This document shows positions 60,309 to 64,000 of a stretch of DNA of 64,000 bases, piece after piece. Where the stretch lies: assembly GCA_013399875.1 (NCBI GenBank), contig VXAZ01003883.1, positions 372,001 to 436,000 of the forward strand, in the 5' to 3' direction. Position 1 is the first letter of the stretch; each line of letters opens with the position of its first letter. A program made the translations under genes and the position numbers. The notes beneath the pieces are model-generated. The model did no database searches. It saw nothing but the letters and a program-made list of their open reading frames with translations, and had not been told where the DNA came from. The stretch comes from Gymnorhina tibicen (Eukaryota > Chordata > Aves > Passeriformes > Artamidae).

Positions 60309-61581
60309 GTATGTGTAGCAGGTTGAAACTTATTTGATGGACAACTTGCTGATCCCATAGTGCTTTTGCTATTTGCATATTTAAATGGCGCAGCGGATCG
60401 GGAAATTCCTCATCTTTGTCCTGGCTTCCCACAGAGGGGTGGCTGGGCGGGCCCAGGCCAGGCTGGGCCCCTTCCCCAGTGAGGGCTAAAAGCTGCTGGG
60501 AAAAGCTGTCCCAGCATCGGGGAGCATCTGGGATCAGCCTTAAACAACAGGCAGCTAAGAAACACCTATGAGTTCCCACGTAGCCGAGACCACGCGGCAC
60601 GGCTTCTGTGGACTGGCGGGCTTCCCTTCCCCTCCACGCAGCCCCACGCAGACCTGGCGGGAGCTGGCAGAGCTTTCTGCAGCCAACACAGCTCATACTG
60701 AACTGAAGGAGACACCATGCAGCCAGCAGCATAAAGGAGAGAGGTTTTCTCCAACGTAAAGCCCGAAGAAAATCAACTCTTCAACACGGCGGCTCCGAGG
60801 TCAGGAAGAAAGAGGAAGTAGGTCACATGGGACAAAGCTAAAAATGGCAGCAGGGAAAAAGAGGTGGAGGCGCGTTTTTCACGGGTAGCTTAAAAATGCT
60901 TTCTGCAGGCTGTGGTAAAAACTGTAATATCACAAACTGTATGTCTCTTTAATCCCATTTGAAGTACATGGGGAGATGAGGAATTCATGCGTGGCGTGTA
61001 AAGATATGAATATGCCTATGCCAGGCTATATAGAAGCAGTGAAAGGCTTTTAGAGATTTTTTAAGAGAGCCTTTGTTTTCAGGCCAGAATAACTCATCCT
61101 TAAAAAGACTAAAACCCTATGTCTATTGGGCCCATGACTGCAGTATGAAAAGACTGTTGAGATTTTCATGGGAGAGATGTTTTTCACTGCAGCAGATATT
61201 AGGTGGGTCTGTTGCTGGTGACAGTTTGGAAACCACTTGGAAGCAGAAGATAATTATTTTTCCTTAAATATTGGAGAGACTTTTAAGAACTGCAACACTG
61301 ACCAAACCCAGTGTTTGTTTCTTCCCTTTTGCGGTTTCCGTGGAAAGGAGGGGGGTGCTAGAAGGGGGGGGGGTTGCTTTAATTTCTTATTAATTTCTTA
61401 TTATTCCTTTTTACTTTTAATTCTATTAGCAATAAACTTTTTCCTTGTACAGCAACTGTTTAAGTTTGAACCTGTTTGCCTTCCAGCTCGCCAGTTTTCC
61501 TCAATATTTCCTTATTTTCCCCTTATGCAAACATCAGATTTCGGTGCTTGACGTTTAGCTGCGTCAAACCACGGCAGCATG
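60309..61581 (+). mobile_element. Solo LTR (ERVL-like), GC-rich, plus strand
   Basis: Proposed 1263-bp LTR (60314-61576). The 3' part is recognisable: AATAAA at 61431-61436, then TTTAAGTTTGAACCTGTTTG (about 61459), TTCCAGCTCGCC, and the end GCTGCGTCAAACCACGGCA. The 5' end TGTAGCAGGTTGAAAC is a decayed inverted match to that end. Flanking pentamers are GTATG (60309-60313) and GCATG (61577-61581), a 5-bp target duplication with one transition. The 5' third is GC-rich with many CpG sites; the middle is AT-richer; a ten-G run lies at 61364-61373. No retroviral gene adjoins. A minus-strand frame of 159 codons (60253-60732) lies in the GC-rich part and is not called. Confidence 0.7.
61431..61436 (+). 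promoter_or_regulatory. Polyadenylation signal of the LTR
   Basis: Canonical AATAAA within the plus-strand LTR, 140 bp before its 3' end and followed by a T-rich stretch (CTTTTTCCTTG), as expected for the R/U5 boundary of such elements. Confidence 0.6.
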
Positions 61582-62076
61582 TTTGTTGTCAATATCACTC
61601 AGCTGTCCAGCTAAGTGTTAAGCTCCCAGAACAGGGATTGTTTCTGTGTTGCATTTAATGAATGTGCTGTATACAGTGGTTCTTTGCTTTAAATACAGAA
61701 GAATATCTCTGCAAGCTAGACTGAGTACTCAGAGTCAAATGTCTGAGATCCACATACTTCCATTGCTAAAGCAGTAGATCACAAATGGATCCCCTGACTG
61801 TGTAAGAAAGTAAAGAATATTAAAAATACAAATGTGATGTTCTTACAGAGCCATATGCTTATCATGAGCTGTTGGAGAATCAGAAAATACAAAGGAATAG
61901 AGTCTTGCAGAAAAAATTATGAAGGAAACAAGGCATTCTTAATTTAGGTTTCAAAACTAACTTCCTGGAAGCAGAAGATTCAATAGTGATATCAACATCT
62001 TCCTTCAACTGAAAAAGTGGGCACAGAGATTTTAACTTCTCTGTGGCACTTCTGCATTTTCACACAGTGGTTGACA
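61577..62076. other. Non-coding spacer
   Basis: About 500 bp between LTR and CR1 fragment; nothing recognised. Confidence 0.5.
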
Positions 62077-62300
62077 TCACAGGAGACCTCCAGAGCACAC
62101 CTAGTCCAAGCCCTCTGCTGAAAGTGGTGCTCCAAGTACAGCAAGTTCCTCAGGGAACTTGCCCAGTCAGTTTTTGAATATCTCCAAGGTGAGAGACTCC
62201 ACAATCTCCCTAGGCAACCAGTGTTTGAACATCCTTACACTATTTTCCTTCCTTTTTCTTCTTTTGTCTAAATCCCATATTTCAGTTTGTGAGTCTTTCT
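62077..62300 (-). mobile_element. CR1 LINE 3' fragment, minus strand
   Basis: A reverse-oriented CR1 3' region. Landmarks on the plus strand from left: CACAGGAGACCTCCAGAGCA, CCTAGTCCAAGCCCTCTGCT (about 62100), TTTTTGAATATCTCCAAGGT (about 62171), GAGACTCCACAATCTCCCTA (about 62192), then a decayed CAGTTTGTGAGTCTTTC near the right end. The extreme 3' tail at the left is not clear. Confidence 0.85.
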
Positions 62301-62673
62301 TCTGCAGTAGCTCAATAAACATGATTTTGGCATTGCTAGTGTTAGACTATCTGATTAAAATATAATTGCAGTAAATACAACAAACACCAAGAATCAGAAG
62401 TAGTACAACAGGTGACCAAACCCTCGTTATCTTATCAGTGAAAATGAAGCACACCTGAAATGACTACTTTTAATATTTCCCACCAAGGTGTGGCAACTAA
62501 AGGAAGTCTCTTCAGAACGTGTTGCAAGATAAAAGGAGTTATTTCCAAAGGAAGTTAGGGATTACATTAGATGGAAATGTATGGATACTATGCTTTTACT
62601 ATGGATAAAGTTTTCTTCATAGCTGTGTACGTACTTGAAAAGACAATGCTCTGCATTGATCTCTGTGTGTTAA

Positions 62674-62686
62674 GTGTGTGTGTGTG
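62674..62686. repeat. (GT)n microsatellite, short
   Basis: Six GT dinucleotides in a row, followed by GGTATGCACACAC. Confidence 0.9.
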
Positions 62687-63353
62687 GGTATGCACACACT
62701 TATTGCCAGCCAGTCCACAGCCCCACACTGACCTGCTGCAGGCACACCTGGCAAGCGGGGGAAAGGACAAATCCATCAGTGTCATGAAACACACCAATTT
62801 AGGCTGTCTCTGACAACTGAAGAAAGGCTCTACCCTGTGCTGAGGGGCTTACCTTGACTGGAGCTGGGCTGAGCTGAGCTGTTTTCAGCTCCTCCCATAG
62901 GACCTGTTCCCTCCCCAGCCTGAGCATGAGCCCTGCCAGTGCCTCTGTGAGAAAGTTCAGAAGCTCTTTTTCCATAGTTGTTGTCTAAAAGAGCCCATGG
63001 GGTGGTTGAGTCTTTGAAGGCTGTGGGACCACCCTTGGACTCAGCTGTGAGCAGCCAGAGGGAATCAGTTAGTAGTAACAAATTTTAAAAATACACCCAA
63101 ACATCTTAAGACTAAGAGGAAGTAGCTCAGGATGCTGATGGCTCATGGTAACCATCACTTCTTGTTCTTCAGGAAGACAGAGACTATAAATCTTAGGACC
63201 TGGAGGGTTACAAGGGTAGAAGCAACACTAATTACAATGCACAAGTACCAGGAAGTTCATGCATAATAACTATGGCTGTGTTTTAGTGAGAATTTTCTAT
63301 GTTAACTTTGACTGTTAGGCTGTTACAATTTTAGATTAGCAATATTTTTTTGG

Positions 63354-63411
63354 CTGCATATATATGTATATCTATATATAAATATATAGATATACATACA
63401 TATATATATAT
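63354..63411. repeat. (TA)-rich tract containing a 36-bp palindrome
   Basis: A TA-rich stretch in which 63363-63379 and 63382-63398 are exact reverse complements (17-bp arms, AA spacer). It continues with ten or more TA steps to the right. Confidence 0.93.
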
Positions 63412-64000
63412 AGTCTGTTCCCTTTTTTTCTGGGCTAGTATATTAAATATACATATACCAAAAAGACTTCCATTTAGCACAGTACTTGGTCCACTGATAC
63501 GTATAAAAAATATTTGACTAACCTGACCTTATAACTCACGTTTGTCCTTTGGGATATTATACTGCATTTTTAAGATGTATTATACAAGTGAAACATCACC
63601 CAGCCAAGGAACAAACAAGAGAAAGCAAAAAAGCTAACAGTGATAATCAATGGACATGTTCTGGATGTGGTTTTTCAACACTTTGCTGTTTCTGACCAGA
63701 ATATTCTAAAAGTTACTCTGTGTAGTGGCTAAGAAGATCAAGTGCAGCTTGCTAAAGGGTGAAAGTATAGCTGCCACCAGAGACTATGAGTACACAGATC
63801 TACATCTTCACTCTTACAATTTTACCTCACTTCTGGTGCTGAGATTAGGAAGAGCTACAACCAATGACCAGTGACAAATGAGACTGCATACTTTATGAGG
63901 AAGTCAGAAGTCAAAGAGTAATGTAATGTTTATTTTTCCACAGATTGAGGTAAAATGAACAAATAAAACATCTGTTTGTAAGGTAAAAGATGTCCATCTA

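Larger units (their letters stand above)
58236..60313. other. AT-rich non-coding sequence with long poly(A)
   Basis: Holds the poly(A) run at 58434-58475, a (GAA)5 run at 59341-59356 and an 18-bp perfect palindrome at 59639-59656. No gene or transposon recognised. Confidence 0.5.
62301..64000. other. AT-rich non-coding sequence to the window end
   Basis: Contains a short (GT) run (62674-62686) and a long TA palindrome (63363-63398). Around 62820-63060 the sequence is somewhat GC-richer, with repeated GCTGAGCT units, but I see no gene or known transposon. Confidence 0.5.

Noticed and set aside
60253..60732. 159-codon open frame, minus strand, the longest in the window
   Set aside because: Lies in the GC-rich part of the proposed LTR, where stops are rare, and runs antisense to it; no domain recognised.
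1..64000. CRISPR array, operons or bacterial-type genes
   Set aside because: No regularly spaced repeats, no ribosome-binding sites and no dense coding; the repeats present are those of a vertebrate (bird) genome.

Overview
The window reads as AT-rich non-coding DNA from a bird chromosome. The evidence is its set of repeats. Chicken repeat 1 (CR1) LINE copies are recognisable by their reverse-transcriptase remnants and by their 3' ends of the TTCTATGATT type. Several long terminal repeats (LTRs) of families I know as widespread in birds are also present. I cannot name the species; the LTR families suggest a neoavian bird, which is inference. I could not support a single host protein-coding exon, tRNA, rRNA or other RNA gene in 64 kb, so this is either a gene desert or the inside of a very large intron. 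The many short open reading frames are in AT-rich noise or inside transposable elements.

Layout. 1-8230 is single-copy-looking AT-rich sequence with one GC-richer patch (about 3305-3560). 8231-9650 is a minus-strand CR1 copy long enough to keep decayed reverse-transcriptase coding sequence. 10590-11795 is a plus-strand CR1 that was later hit by a solo LTR (11244-11505, 6-bp target duplication). 11796-19627 is plain sequence with GT-rich and AC-rich low-complexity tracts and a 29-bp tandem duplication. 19628-19681 is a pure pyrimidine tract, followed by a solo LTR with a perfect 5-bp target duplication (19837-20408). Another LTR with 9-bp inverted termini lies at 21580-22015. Further CR1 copies lie at 26180-26638, 32218-32540, 42772-43233, 52178-52290, 57770-58235 and 62077-62300. 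Further LTRs lie at 27455-27815 (3' part only), 54821-55956 (minus strand, internal tandem repeats) and 60314-61576 (plus strand, GC-rich). The last two are nearly complete solo LTRs.

Small structural features punctuate the rest: a 12-bp-arm hairpin at 39141-39168, a 17-bp-arm palindrome at 63363-63398, a self-complementary CTG/CTA microsatellite at 50154-50250, and an uninterrupted 42-nt poly(A) run at 58434-58475. There is also a CR1 copy (42811-42831) whose imperfect inverted repeat appears to have been converted to a perfect one.

There are no genes that work together here and I see no new biological system. The interest lies in the insertion history: nested elements, target-site duplications and two opposite-oriented copies of one LTR family. 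Family calls rest on my recollection of avian repeats, not on a database search.
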